Made by a program: the position numbers and the translations under genes. A stretch of 64,000 nucleotides of DNA, from the NCBI GenBank assembly GCA_965214305.1, contig OZ243949.1:1364001-1428000 (forward strand), given 5' to 3'. The stretch is from Azophilus sp965214305 (lineage in GTDB: Bacteria; Pseudomonadota; Gammaproteobacteria; Pseudomonadales; Azotimanducaceae). The notes beneath the pieces are model-generated. The model made no database searches. It was not told where the DNA came from and saw only the letters and a program-made list of their open reading frames with translations. Below, one piece after another: positions 16,022 through 24,986 of this stretch (within the stretch, counting starts at the first letter, position 1; the number at the start of each line of letters is the position of its first letter).

Positions 16022-18127
16022 GTGCAGATCGCCTTTTGCATATTCAAGTACTTCCCCCACGGCGGCATTCAACGCGACCTATTGAAGCTTTGCCGCGAGT
16101 GCCGAGCGCGGGGGATGCGGGTACGCATCTACACAATGCATTGGCTGGAGCCAGCCGGTGAACCCCAAGGCCGCCGGAGGGGGCACGGCCAGGCGGGGCA
16201 AGTGCATTGGCATCCGCAGCAGGAAAAAACAGCTGAGATAGGCGGGCTGGAAATCTGTTTGGCACCCGTGCGGGCGCTCAGCCGCCACCGCCGCTATGAG
16301 CGCTTCGCCGACTCTGTGCTAAAAGACCTTTCCCACAGGCCCGTCGACTTGGTGGTTGGCATGAACAAGATGCCGGGGCTCGATGTCTACTACGCGGGCG
16401 ACTCCTGCTATCAAGAAAAAGCGCAGGCGCAACGGCCCTTTCTCTACCGCCTGCTGCCGCGCTATCGATCGTTCCTGGGCTCTGAAAAAGCCGTATTCGA
16501 TCCGGCCGGCCGCACCGAGATTCTGACCATTGCGCCGACTCAGGCCCCGGTTTTTCAACGCCATTACCGAACCCCCAGGGAACGTTTCCATCCGCTGCCG
16601 CCCGGTATCGAGCGAGATCGGGCGGCACCCCCGAACCGGCAAGCCGAGCGTACCCGGATGCGTGAGGCATTGGGGCTTGCGGAGCCGGACCGGCTGCTGC
16701 TGTTCGTTGGCTCCGGGTTCATAATTAAAGGCCTGGAGCGGGTGCTTAGGGGCCTGAGCGCACTGCCACCGGAGCTGCTCAACCGAACAAGGCTGTTTGT
16801 GTTGGGCGACGACAAAACCAACCGCTTTGTGCGCATGGCCCGTCGGCTTGCGCTTGGCGAGCGGGTACATTTTCTCGGCGGCAGGAACGACGTGCCGGAT
16901 TTCCTGCTGGCTGGCGACGGCCTCGTACTGCCCGCCCTTGACGAGACGGCGGGCATGGTCATCCTGGAGGCGATGATCGCCGGACTGCCCGCGCTGGTAA
17001 CCGAGAATTGTGGCTATGCGAGCCATCTGCGAGAGGCGGGTGCGGGTCTGGTCACGCCGCTGCCCTTCCGCCAACAAACCTTCAACCGCCAATTGGTCGA
17101 ACTGCTCAGTTCGCGGGAACGCAAACGCTGGTCGAAAAACGGCTTGGCCGTGGCGCACAACGAGAGCATCTACCAGATGGCGTCCAAAGCGGTGGACCTG
17201 CTTGAACGTTTCGCGCAAACGCCCATGCGGCCATCAAAGGCGGCTCGGAGGGCGGCATGGCAGCGAGTCGAGAAGCCCGCTGTCGATACACCGATGGCCG
17301 TTGCAACCAAACTTTTTGTAGGGCAAAACTTCGATGGGCCAAGCTCTCCCCAACAACTGTTGGCCTGGGCGGAGTCCGTCGAGGGCGAGGTTCATCGTCG
17401 GGCGCACGGGCGCCTAACCAAGCGGGTGCTACTGGACCGCAAAGCCTACTTCCTGAAATACCACTCGGGTGTCGGCTATTTGGAAATCCTGAAAAATGCC
17501 GGCCTGGGCAAGCGCCCCGTGCTCGGCGCCGACAACGAATTCCACGCCTGCCGATATCTGGAACGCCGCGGCATCGCCGCACCCCGCGTTGTCGCTTTCG
17601 CGGCCACCGGAAGCGATCCGGCAAGGCGGCGCTCGCTGATCCTGTGCGAGGAACTGACCGGGTTTGTCAGCTTGGAAACGATCATCGATCAGTGGCATAC
17701 AAAAGCACCGCACCCGCAGATGCTGGGACGTTTGGTTGCTGGGGTGGCGCGATTCGTCCGGCAACTGCACAGTGCCGGTGTGGTACATCGGGATCTGTAT
17801 ATCTGCCACCTCTGGCTGCACACCGATGCCTGGGCGACGGGGGAAGTCCGCTTGGCGGTCATCGATCTGCACCGCGCGCGCCGGCTCGACCCGATACCGG
17901 ACTACTGGCGCAAACGCGATCTCGCGGCCTTACTGTTTTCGATTCTCGACGCACCCCTGCATCGCCATGCCCGGCTACGTTTCCTGCGGATATATTCCGG
18001 TTGCCCGCTTCGCGAAGCGTTGACAACGCGAAGCACCTTCTGGCAATCGGTACATCGCCGGGCGTTACGGCTTTACCGCAAGGGCGCAGGAAAGGGCCTG
18101 AATTTGCGGGAACACCGAGTAAAATAA
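16022..18127 (+). CDS. Fused WaaG glucosyltransferase and WaaP heptose kinase
   Basis: One uninterrupted frame encodes two LPS core enzymes that are separate neighbours in Pseudomonas. Residues ~1-395 are a GT4 WaaG: IAFCIFKYFPHGGIQRD at the N-terminus, NKMPGLDVYYAGDSC, then FVGSGFIIKGLERVL and ALDETAGMVILEAM. Residues ~420-700 are WaaP: FLKYHSGVGYLEILKN, the catalytic HRDLYICHLWLH (~588) and VIDLHRARRLD. WaaG adds the first outer-core hexose; WaaP phosphorylates heptose I. Homology puts the start at the GTG at 16022; GTG 16004 and an upstream start at 15914 are also open. Continuous codon use through the joint suggests a real fusion. Confidence 0.88.
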   Translation: MQIAFCIFKYFPHGGIQRDLLKLCRECRARGMRVRIYTMHWLEPAGEPQGRRRGHGQAGQVHWHPQQEKTAEIGGLEICLAPVRALSRHRRYERFADSVLKDLSHRPVDLVVGMNKMPGLDVYYAGDSCYQEKAQAQRPFLYRLLPRYRSFLGSEKAVFDPAGRTEILTIAPTQAPVFQRHYRTPRERFHPLPPGIERDRAAPPNRQAERTRMREALGLAEPDRLLLFVGSGFIIKGLERVLRGLSALPPELLNRTRLFVLGDDKTNRFVRMARRLALGERVHFLGGRNDVPDFLLAGDGLVLPALDETAGMVILEAMIAGLPALVTENCGYASHLREAGAGLVTPLPFRQQTFNRQLVELLSSRERKRWSKNGLAVAHNESIYQMASKAVDLLERFAQTPMRPSKAARRAAWQRVEKPAVDTPMAVATKLFVGQNFDGPSSPQQLLAWAESVEGEVHRRAHGRLTKRVLLDRKAYFLKYHSGVGYLEILKNAGLGKRPVLGADNEFHACRYLERRGIAAPRVVAFAATGSDPARRRSLILCEELTGFVSLETIIDQWHTKAPHPQMLGRLVAGVARFVRQLHSAGVVHRDLYICHLWLHTDAWATGEVRLAVIDLHRARRLDPIPDYWRKRDLAALLFSILDAPLHRHARLRFLRIYSGCPLREALTTRSTFWQSVHRRALRLYRKGAGKGLNLREHRVK

Positions 18128-18133
18128 TAGGCA

Positions 18134-19561
18134 ATGCGTCAAACGAATAAGCAACTTGACGAACTATCCAGGCTAGTTGCTTTGGGCAGGAACCTTGCCC
18201 CGCCGGTCGAGGTCACATTGGTCGGGGGTCTCTGCACCCTTACCGCAATCGATCGCCTGCTGCCGGGCAAACGGCTGGCGGGCCGCTGCACCTACCAAGG
18301 ACGCCAAGCCTTTATGAAGCTGTTTTTCGGGCGAGGTGCTAAGCGCGCCCGCAACCGCGACAAGATGGGTGTCGCGATTCTGCGTGATAGTGGCGTACAT
18401 ACCCCCGAATTATTGCTGGAAACAACCACCGCAGCGGCTGGCGGCTATGCGTTGCTTTTCGAGTATCTGGAAAACGCGAAACCGCTCGCCGGTAAGACCA
18501 GCGTTGCTGAGCTGTCCGAGCTCGTTCCCGCGGTGGCGGCGCTGGCCAGACTGAACGGCCAGGGTGCCTTGCATCGGGACCCGAATCTCGACAATTTCCT
18601 GATCGACGACGGGCGGCTGCACCTGGTGGACGGTGGCGCAATCCGACGCAAGCGTTCGGCATTGGGCGAAACCTCGAGCCTAAAGGCATTGGCCGCCTTG
18701 CTCGCCGAATTTCCCCCGGCCAACGACCACCGGACCCCGGCGCTTTTGGCTCGCTACGCCAGCGAGCGTGGTTGGCCGGAAACCGCATTGCCGAGCGGCT
18801 TGCGGCAAGCGTCCAATAGCGGCCGCGGCAAACGGCTGCATACTTATCTGGCCAGCGCGCGCCGCCGCCGCATACGCCGGTATCTGGCGAAGACAGAGCG
18901 AAATTGCACGGAATTTCACCGCGAGCGCAACTGGCGGCGGCTATGCCTCGCCAAACGCGACCATTGGAACGCCGCCCTTGCAGAATTCGCGCAGCACCCA
19001 CAAGCTGGTCTCGCCAACGCGGAAATCATCAAAAACGGCTATTCCGCCACCGTTTATCGCCTTAAACTCGGAAACACAAGGGTCGTCGTCAAGCGATACA
19101 ATCTGAAATCGGCTGGCCATCGCCTAAGGCGCTGGTTCAAGCATCGCGCACGCATCGCTTGGCGCAACGGCCACCGGCTCGCTTTCCTCGGCATACCCGG
19201 CGCACAACCCATCGCGCTCATCGAAAGGCGTTGGGGGCCACTGCGGGCGGAAGCTTGGGTGGTGATGCCCGATTGCGGTTCGCTGGATATCCACGAGGCG
19301 GTGCGGACGCGAGGTTGGAGCCATGCATTGCTGAGCGGTGTTGTGCGGATTTTCCAAGATCTGAAAACGGCTGGCCTCTATCACGGCGACACCAAGGCCA
19401 GCAATTTTCTGGTTGAAGGCGACGATGTTCGGCTAATCGACTACGACGGGCTGCGCGAGCACCCCGGCTCCAAACGGGATATCGCCCGGTTCCTGAAAAA
19501 CTTCGACAACGAGGCCCAAGCCCATGCCACCCGAAAGTTTAACTCGGATGGGTTGCTTTAG
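18134..19561 (+). CDS. Two-domain LPS core kinase (WapQ/InaA-like)
   Basis: 475 residues made of two consecutive kinase-like domains. The first (1-~235) has LHRDPNLDNFLIDDGRLHLVDGG; the second (~300-475) has VVVKRYNLKSAGHRL as the lysine strand, then YHGDTKASNFLV and LIDYDGLREH. The second loop has HGD where canonical kinases have HRD. In Pseudomonas a gene of this size and layout follows waaP and is assigned to core heptose phosphorylation; the function here is inferred from that. It begins six bases after the waaG-waaP stop, so is probably co-transcribed. Confidence 0.8.
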   Translation: MRQTNKQLDELSRLVALGRNLAPPVEVTLVGGLCTLTAIDRLLPGKRLAGRCTYQGRQAFMKLFFGRGAKRARNRDKMGVAILRDSGVHTPELLLETTTAAAGGYALLFEYLENAKPLAGKTSVAELSELVPAVAALARLNGQGALHRDPNLDNFLIDDGRLHLVDGGAIRRKRSALGETSSLKALAALLAEFPPANDHRTPALLARYASERGWPETALPSGLRQASNSGRGKRLHTYLASARRRRIRRYLAKTERNCTEFHRERNWRRLCLAKRDHWNAALAEFAQHPQAGLANAEIIKNGYSATVYRLKLGNTRVVVKRYNLKSAGHRLRRWFKHRARIAWRNGHRLAFLGIPGAQPIALIERRWGPLRAEAWVVMPDCGSLDIHEAVRTRGWSHALLSGVVRIFQDLKTAGLYHGDTKASNFLVEGDDVRLIDYDGLREHPGSKRDIARFLKNFDNEAQAHATRKFNSDGLL

Positions 19562-19608
19562 GCGCCCGCAGGCATCGGCTTGACGGCCGGGGCACTGCTT
19601 TTATCGCG

Positions 19609-21333
19609 ATGGTGATTCTGGGGCTTTCCGGTGCTTTGGGCCACGACCCGGCCGCCGCCCTGTTGGTGGACGGCGAAATCGTTGCGGCGGCGGAAGAAGA
19701 GCGGTTTGTACGCGACAAGCACGCCAAACGGCGGATGCCCGTCGAATCCGGGCGCTATTGCCTGTCGGCGGCGGGCATCAAGCCGCGGGAAGTGAATATC
19801 GTCGCTTTTCCCTACGCCCCGATTCCGCTGTCTTCCCCGGCACGCTGGCATTTCGCCCGCCGCCATTGGTATGCCCCCGATCGCGCGCTTGACGCACTCT
19901 TCAATGGCAACCGCCGTTACCGTCGCAACCGTCGGCGGGTGCATGAGGCCGGGCGCACACTGGGCATCGACTGGTCAAAAACCGAGTTCGCCGCCGTCGA
20001 GCATCATCTGGCGCATGCATCAAGCGCCTACCACCTCAGCGGATTCCAAGAAAAAACGGCCATTCTGGGTGTCGATGGCAAGGGCGAATACACCACCACC
20101 TTCTTCGGTTACGGCGAAAATGGGCGCATTCATCGGATCAAGGAATTCTACGACCCGGACAGCCTCAGCGGTGCTTACGGCGCCCTGACCGAATACCTGG
20201 GCTTCGAGATGCTCGACGGCGAATACAAGGTGATGGGCATGGCACCCTATGGCGATGCCGCACGGTTTGATTTCAGGCGACTGATAAGACGTCAAGGCAA
20301 GGGCTTTCGGGTCAACACCCGCTATGTAAACACCGTTGGGCTGCGGCGCTATAAAGAAGACGGGGTGGGTTTCCATTTCAGCCCCAAGTTGGTCGATTGG
20401 CTGGGGCCGCGCCGCCAAGCCGATGCCGCGGACGAACCCTACATCCACCATGCCGCCGCCATGCAGCAACTCTTCGAGCAACACTGCCTGAATCTGCTGG
20501 AGATCTGGCTCGGCGACATAGTGCGCGAAACCGGCAAGCTGGCCTTCGCGGGCGGCGGCGCTTTGAATGTCAAACTGAACCAGCGCATCGTCGCCCTGCC
20601 GCACGTCAAGGAATTGTTCGTACAGCCCGCAGCGGGCGATGCCGGCACGGCATTGGGCGCGGCCACCTTTGTCGCCGCGCAACGCGGCCAAAGGCCGAGC
20701 AAGATGACACAGGTCTTGCTTGGCCCCGCATTCAGCAATGCGGATTGCCTGAGGGCTCTGGAGCGGGTTTCCGACCGGGCGTTACACCGTAAACTCGACA
20801 ATTTGCCGGACGAGGTGGCGGGGCTGCTGGCGGCTGGTCATCCGGTGGCCTGGTTTCAGGGCCGCATGGAATTTGGCCCCCGCGCCCTCGGTGCCCGCAG
20901 CATTCTGGGTTGCCCCAGCGTTTCCGGCATCGCCGATCGCATCAACGAGCAGATCAAGTTTCGCGAGCGCTGGCGACCCTTTTGCCCGAGTCTGTTGGAT
21001 CGCCTGGCCGCGGAAATGATTGGCACCCGGCATCCGGCGCCCTTTATGACGATCACCTTTGATGTGGTGCCCGAGTGGCGTACACGGATTCCCGAAGTAG
21101 TACACGAGGATGGCACCGCACGGATTCAGGTGGTGGATGCGAACACCAACCCGCGCTACTACCGGCTGCTCGAAGTCATGGAACGCTTGACGGGTAACGG
21201 TGTCGTGCTCAATACATCGCTTAACCGGCGGGGGGAACCCATCGTCTGCACCCCGGACGACGCTCTGGACCTGTTTTTCGGATGCGGTCTCAAGTACCTT
21301 GCGCTACAGGACTTTCTTGTGACAAAGCGATGA
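19609..21333 (+). CDS. Carbamoyltransferase (NodU/CmcH family)
   Basis: Transfers a carbamoyl group from carbamoyl phosphate to a sugar hydroxyl via carbamoyl-adenylate. 574 residues: the N-terminal YgjD/Kae1-like domain has ILGLSGALGHDPAAALLVDG and VEHHLAHASSAYHLSGF, with ATP/metal-binding histidines. The C-terminal domain has FQGRMEFGPRALGARSIL and NTSLNRRGEPIVCTP, both highly conserved. Its position after the core kinase matches the Pseudomonas gene (wapO) that carbamoylates heptose II, so the LPS inner core is the likely substrate. Confidence 0.9.
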   Translation: MVILGLSGALGHDPAAALLVDGEIVAAAEEERFVRDKHAKRRMPVESGRYCLSAAGIKPREVNIVAFPYAPIPLSSPARWHFARRHWYAPDRALDALFNGNRRYRRNRRRVHEAGRTLGIDWSKTEFAAVEHHLAHASSAYHLSGFQEKTAILGVDGKGEYTTTFFGYGENGRIHRIKEFYDPDSLSGAYGALTEYLGFEMLDGEYKVMGMAPYGDAARFDFRRLIRRQGKGFRVNTRYVNTVGLRRYKEDGVGFHFSPKLVDWLGPRRQADAADEPYIHHAAAMQQLFEQHCLNLLEIWLGDIVRETGKLAFAGGGALNVKLNQRIVALPHVKELFVQPAAGDAGTALGAATFVAAQRGQRPSKMTQVLLGPAFSNADCLRALERVSDRALHRKLDNLPDEVAGLLAAGHPVAWFQGRMEFGPRALGARSILGCPSVSGIADRINEQIKFRERWRPFCPSLLDRLAAEMIGTRHPAPFMTITFDVVPEWRTRIPEVVHEDGTARIQVVDANTNPRYYRLLEVMERLTGNGVVLNTSLNRRGEPIVCTPDDALDLFFGCGLKYLALQDFLVTKR

Positions 21334-21430
21334 GGTTAGTGCCGCTCTTTGCCCAAGCCAAAGAAGTCGTCAATGCCCAAACGAACGTTGGCATTGAAAC
21401 CAACCCCCTGCAATAGGCTGAGGCTACGGC

Positions 21431-22474
21431 ATGGCGACAATCAACCGGTTTGTTCAGATCTGCCCCCATGACGGGCCACCCTTCCTCGACCTCTGTAACG
21501 TCTACGCCAGGGCGGCCGATGTTTTGGGACTGGCGGCGACCACGGTATTTCTTGGCCGACCACAGATGGAACCCGCATCCACCGACCATCGTTACCTGAA
21601 CCTATCCAACCTGCGCGCCACGCGCCGGATCGGTAGGCAGTTGCGCGATTTACTGCCCGACCTCGGCAACAGTCTCGTGCTTTGTCATCGATACCGGGCC
21701 TATTGGTTATTTGTTCGTTCCGGGCTGGCAGCGGGTCAAGTCGTTGCTTTGGCTCACGGACATGGCTCTTTCAATCGCCCGAGCCGGCGGCTGGGTCGCT
21801 TGCTTTTTGGCCGCGGCCCAATCTTGGCCGGTGTCTCGCCAACGGTCACAGAGGAACTGCGGAAGCTTTCCGGCACTGCTTTACACCTGCCGAATGCGCT
21901 TGATTTGACGGCCTACGAATGCCTGGACCGGGCCGGGGCGCGTCGTCAACTGGGGTTGCCGGCAGAGGGAGTCTGTATCGGCGTAATCGGGCGGCTGCAT
22001 TACAAAAAGAATCCGGCGCTGGCGCTGGCGGCCGGCCGTTCGTTCATGGAACGGTACGGCCCCGCCCATCTGGGCTTCGTCGGCGAGGGTGCGTTGCGTC
22101 AAGACTTGCAGCGTGCGGCAACGGGGCTGCCCATCACCTTTACAGGGTTCGTCACCGAGCCAAGGCGCCTCATGCGAGCATTCGACGCGATACTGCTTAC
22201 CCCAGGTACCCGAGCATTCCCCAAGTGGACGGCGAATATGGTGGCCTTGGAAGCCATGTCGGCGGCGGTGCCGGTGGTGGCGCCCAACCGCCGCGATGCG
22301 GTCAGCATTTTGGGCACATTGGGTTTCTACTTCGATGCCCCCAACCCCGAAGCCATCTCGGCGGCGCTGCATGAGGCCCTGGCCTCACCCAAGCCGTCAG
22401 CGGGGCCGCAGCGGGTTCAAGAAGAATTTTCCGTCATGGCGGTGGCTCGAAGACTCCAACGACTGTTGATTTGA
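21431..22474 (+). CDS. GT4 family glycosyltransferase (WapH-like)
   Basis: 347 residues. The C-terminal Rossmann lobe carries CIGVIGRLHYKKNPALALAAG and FPKWTANMVALEAMSAAVPVVA, typical of retaining GT4 enzymes. No signal peptide is visible, so it should act in the cytoplasm on the growing LPS core. It follows the carbamoyltransferase as in Pseudomonas, where the equivalent gene is wapH. The acceptor sugar is not deducible. It converges on lpxL with only 20 bases between stops. Confidence 0.82.
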   Translation: MATINRFVQICPHDGPPFLDLCNVYARAADVLGLAATTVFLGRPQMEPASTDHRYLNLSNLRATRRIGRQLRDLLPDLGNSLVLCHRYRAYWLFVRSGLAAGQVVALAHGHGSFNRPSRRLGRLLFGRGPILAGVSPTVTEELRKLSGTALHLPNALDLTAYECLDRAGARRQLGLPAEGVCIGVIGRLHYKKNPALALAAGRSFMERYGPAHLGFVGEGALRQDLQRAATGLPITFTGFVTEPRRLMRAFDAILLTPGTRAFPKWTANMVALEAMSAAVPVVAPNRRDAVSILGTLGFYFDAPNPEAISAALHEALASPKPSAGPQRVQEEFSVMAVARRLQRLLI

Positions 22475-22494
22475 GTTCGACAAATAGACCGACG

Positions 22495-23421
22495 TCATCC
22501 AACATAGAGGGGATTGGCACCGGCTGGCCGAGTCTTGAACCGGCGATGCAACCACAGGTATTGATCGGGGTGCTTGCGAATTTCCGTTTCAATGAGCCGA
22601 TTGATCCGGATGGCGTCCTGGCGGTCGTCGCCGGTCGGGAATCCATCGAGTGGCGCACTAAAAGTGATGTGCCAGCGGCGCGCCTCGTAGTCGCGATACT
22701 GGCTCATCAGCACCACCGGCGAGCGGTTCAGCGCCGCAAAGCGGGCGGTGGCCGTAATCGTCGCCGCCTCAACACCGAAAAAAGGCGCGAACACGGAGTG
22801 TTTCGAGCCGTAGTCTTGATCGGCGGCGTACCAAACCGCTCGCCCGGATTGCAACGCCCGCGAGAGGGCGCGCGTATCGCCGCGTTCAATGACGCCCCGG
22901 TGATAGTGTCGCCGTCCGTTCAGTTGCAGCCATTCCAATACCGGATTCTTATTGTGCCGGTACATAACGTCGATGCGGCCAAGATCCGCAAGCAGGCGCG
23001 AAACAATATCCAGGCTGGCAAAGTGTGCGCCGAGCAATACAACACCCCGCCCCTGCGCCATGGCCGCGTGAAAGTACTCCACCCCCACAACCGAGATGCG
23101 CGCGCGCAGGTCACGCCCTGGATGCATCCAGGCAACACAGAGCTCCAACAGGCCCAGGGCCACGGCTTCAAAGACGCGACGCGCCATGGCGCTGCGTTCC
23201 CGCCCATCCAGTTCGGGAAAGCACAGGCGCAGATTGGTTGCCGTTATGCGCCGCCGTCGGCCGCCAAGGCGAAAGCCCAGACGGCCAAGATGCTTACCCA
23301 GCGGAAACAGCACAGCCAGCGGCAAACGGGCGACCAGCCAACCCACCGCCACCAAGCACCAACTCGGCCACAGGGTTATTGATGCCAAGTGCGGCGGCGG
23401 CTTGGGGGGGGACTTTGCCAT
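22495..23421 (-). CDS. Lipid A late acyltransferase (LpxL/HtrB type)
   Basis: Transfers a secondary acyl chain from acyl-ACP to Kdo2-lipid IVA at the inner membrane. 308 residues with an N-terminal membrane anchor (WPSWCLVAVGWLVARLPLAV) and the catalytic H(x)4D motif at H133-D138 (GAHFASLDI). Further conserved blocks are MYRHNKNP, AVWYAADQDYG and QYLWLHRRFKTRP at the C-terminus. Whether it is LpxL or LpxM cannot be fixed from sequence alone; the length favours LpxL. Confidence 0.92.
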   Translation of the reverse strand: MAKSPPKPPPHLASITLWPSWCLVAVGWLVARLPLAVLFPLGKHLGRLGFRLGGRRRRITATNLRLCFPELDGRERSAMARRVFEAVALGLLELCVAWMHPGRDLRARISVVGVEYFHAAMAQGRGVVLLGAHFASLDIVSRLLADLGRIDVMYRHNKNPVLEWLQLNGRRHYHRGVIERGDTRALSRALQSGRAVWYAADQDYGSKHSVFAPFFGVEAATITATARFAALNRSPVVLMSQYRDYEARRWHITFSAPLDGFPTGDDRQDAIRINRLIETEIRKHPDQYLWLHRRFKTRPAGANPLYVG

Positions 23422-23494
23422 GAATTAGGAAGTTATATATTTGATTCCCAGTACCACAACAAATTGTGACAAGCAGCTTTTACGAGCACAACCT

Positions 23495-23659
23495 CTAGTG
23501 TCCTGTCCCGCAAATAAGTGTGATTATTCGTGGCCGTTTCGGCCCCCGGCCGCGTTGCTCCTCCTTCTGTGGGGCCTGCCACAGGGCGTCGTCGCGCCTT
23601 GCCGGGAACCGAAACGGCCTAGCGCCTAAAACCCACTTATTTACGGGACAGGACACTAG
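23495..23659. mobile_element. MITE-like element B, 165 bp with 26-bp inverted ends
   Basis: The ends CTAGTGTCCTGTCCCGCAAA and its right-hand complement match over 26 bases with one mismatch. Both ends start or finish with CTAG. No coding capacity. A half copy (right arm) is found fused to repeat A at 61319-61364. Confidence 0.85.
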
Positions 23660-23696
23660 TGGAAAATGGAGTTAAGTATATAAATCCTGTGAATTA

Positions 23697-23720
23697 CTTG
23701 GGAGCCTGCCTATTTTACCA
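23697..23720. repeat. Repeat A-type end followed by TATTTTACCAAG
   Basis: GGAGCCTGCCTATTTTACCAA resembles the segment after hemE (GGAGCCTGCCTATCTCACCAA). Confidence 0.6.
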
Positions 23721-23837
23721 AGCCGCTTGTTGCAAGTGCCGGATACGCCGTGCTCAGCGGCGAGCGCTCCCGTGGGGCTTCCCTTGCGGCACCAGACACA
23801 AAAATTCGCGGCCATCCAACCCCGCCTTAAAAGACGT

Positions 23838-23853
23838 CTAGGAGCCTGCGCCG
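23838..23853. repeat. Repeat A end
   Basis: CTAGGAGCCTGCGCCG, an isolated end. The surrounding 23721-24230 contains no supported gene; it looks like stacked fragments of repeats, including a piece (GTGGGGCTTCCCTTGCGGCA) similar to palindrome C at 61.4 kb. Confidence 0.6.
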
Positions 23854-23973
23854 TAGAAACTTTTGGTGGGCCGCAGTTCTAAATATGACACAGAAAGGCC
23901 CAGCATATCCCACCTATGGAGCGTTACAGCTGTCATTATGGTCTTCGGATCCCACTTGAAAGTGCCCCGAGCC

Positions 23974-23994
23974 TCCTATGGCGCAAGCTCCTAG
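23974..23994. repeat. Repeat A end, inverted
   Basis: TCCTATGGCGCAAGCTCCTAG, the right-hand end of repeat A. Confidence 0.6.
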
Positions 23995-24157
23995 CTGTCG
24001 TGGCCCACAGAGTAAGTCTCGGTTTCAGGTCTATCGCGGCGGAATACTGCGGGGGAGCTTCGCGTCTGGCCGAGATCGACCGTCCTGACTGTTGGCGGGC
24101 GCCAGGAGCGTTTGCGGGGTCCGCCGCTACGGTTGCCGGCGGAATTGTCTGAATTCT

Positions 24158-24174
24158 GGGGGGGGGGGGGGGGG
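24158..24174 (+). repeat. Run of 17 G
   Basis: A poly-G tract in non-coding debris just upstream of an IS5 transposase remnant. Its length may be unreliable in assembly. Confidence 0.9.
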
Positions 24175-24230
24175 TAATTGATTTTGACATGGCTGAATGA
24201 TCCCGGTTTTGCTCGGAGGTAGCTATCATA

Positions 24231-24455
24231 GCTCATTCGACTCGCAGTTTGCATCCGGACCTGCCGGCGAAGGCCAATCGGACCTCGCCATGGAACCATG
24301 ACCGAGCGTTGTACAAAAGACGCAACGAGATCGAGCGGCTGTTCCGGCGGCTGAAGCGCTTCCGGCGCGTGAGCACCCGGTTCGACAAGCTCGATGTCGT
24401 CTTCACCTTCTTCATCCACTTCGCGCTTATCGTCGATGCACTCATATCCATGTAG
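24231..24455 (+). pseudogene. IS5-family transposase, C-terminal remnant
   Basis: The frame reads LYKRRNEIERLFRRLKRF and RFDKLDVVFTFFIHFALIV, the conserved DDE-domain end of IS5-type transposases (the catalytic Glu lies in RRNEIER). About 70 residues survive of the ~250-residue enzyme; the N-terminus is gone and no terminal inverted repeat was found upstream. A repeat A end starts 12 bases after its stop. Confidence 0.8.
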
Positions 24456-24466
24456 TGTGAACAGGC

Positions 24467-24487
24467 CCTAGGAGCCTCTGCCTGCGG
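24467..24487. repeat. Repeat A end at the zur stop
   Basis: CCTAGGAGCCTCTGCCTGCGG; the CTA at 24468-24470 is the zur stop codon on the minus strand. Confidence 0.75.
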
Positions 24488-24980
24488 AGGACGCGCAATC
24501 GCCGCAGCGGCCGGTGATCTCGACCACGGACTTCTCAGGTTGAAATCCGTGTTGGTCGGTAACTTCATCCAGCAGTTTTTCAAGTGTTCCGGACTCCAGC
24601 TCATGGGCACGGCCGCAGGCGGAACAGAGTAGATACCGGCTTCCGTGCGCCTGCTCCGGATGATGGCAGGGAACATAGGAATGAATGGACTCCAAACGGT
24701 GGACAAGGCCGATCCGCATCAGGAAATCCAAGTGTCGGTAGACCGTCAGTGGCGCAATCTTCCGCTGCTGGCTCTGCTCCAGACGCGCAATGAGTTCATA
24801 GGCGGAGAGCGGGCGGCCACTGGCCACCAGTTCGGTGTAGGCGGATAACCGCGCCGGCGTCAAACGGCTCCCCGTTGCCGCACAACGCGCTTCGGCCAGC
24901 TTGCGCCAATCCGCGACCCGGCTGGGTTTCCTCGTTAAGCCCTTATCCAATTTGGCGCGTCTTCCGGCTTCGGTTCGCAC
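24468..24980 (-). CDS. zur: Zinc uptake regulator, Fur family
   Basis: 170-residue Fur-family repressor. The winged helix covers about residues 30-100 (LTPARLSAYTELVASGRPLSAYELI and LTVYRHLDFLMRIGLVHRLES). The C-terminal dimerisation domain has two structural zinc pairs, CSAC and CGDC. The CHHPEQAHGSRYLLC segment and the VVEITGRCGDC end are characteristic of Zur, not of Fur (the window's Fur at 42.9 kb lacks CxxC). The gene follows merC by six bases. A Zur-box-like palindrome precedes the pair, suggesting autoregulation with zinc. Confidence 0.85.
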   Translation of the reverse strand: MRTEAGRRAKLDKGLTRKPSRVADWRKLAEARCAATGSRLTPARLSAYTELVASGRPLSAYELIARLEQSQQRKIAPLTVYRHLDFLMRIGLVHRLESIHSYVPCHHPEQAHGSRYLLCSACGRAHELESGTLEKLLDEVTDQHGFQPEKSVVEITGRCGDCASSAGRGS

Positions 24981-24986
24981 GGATTG

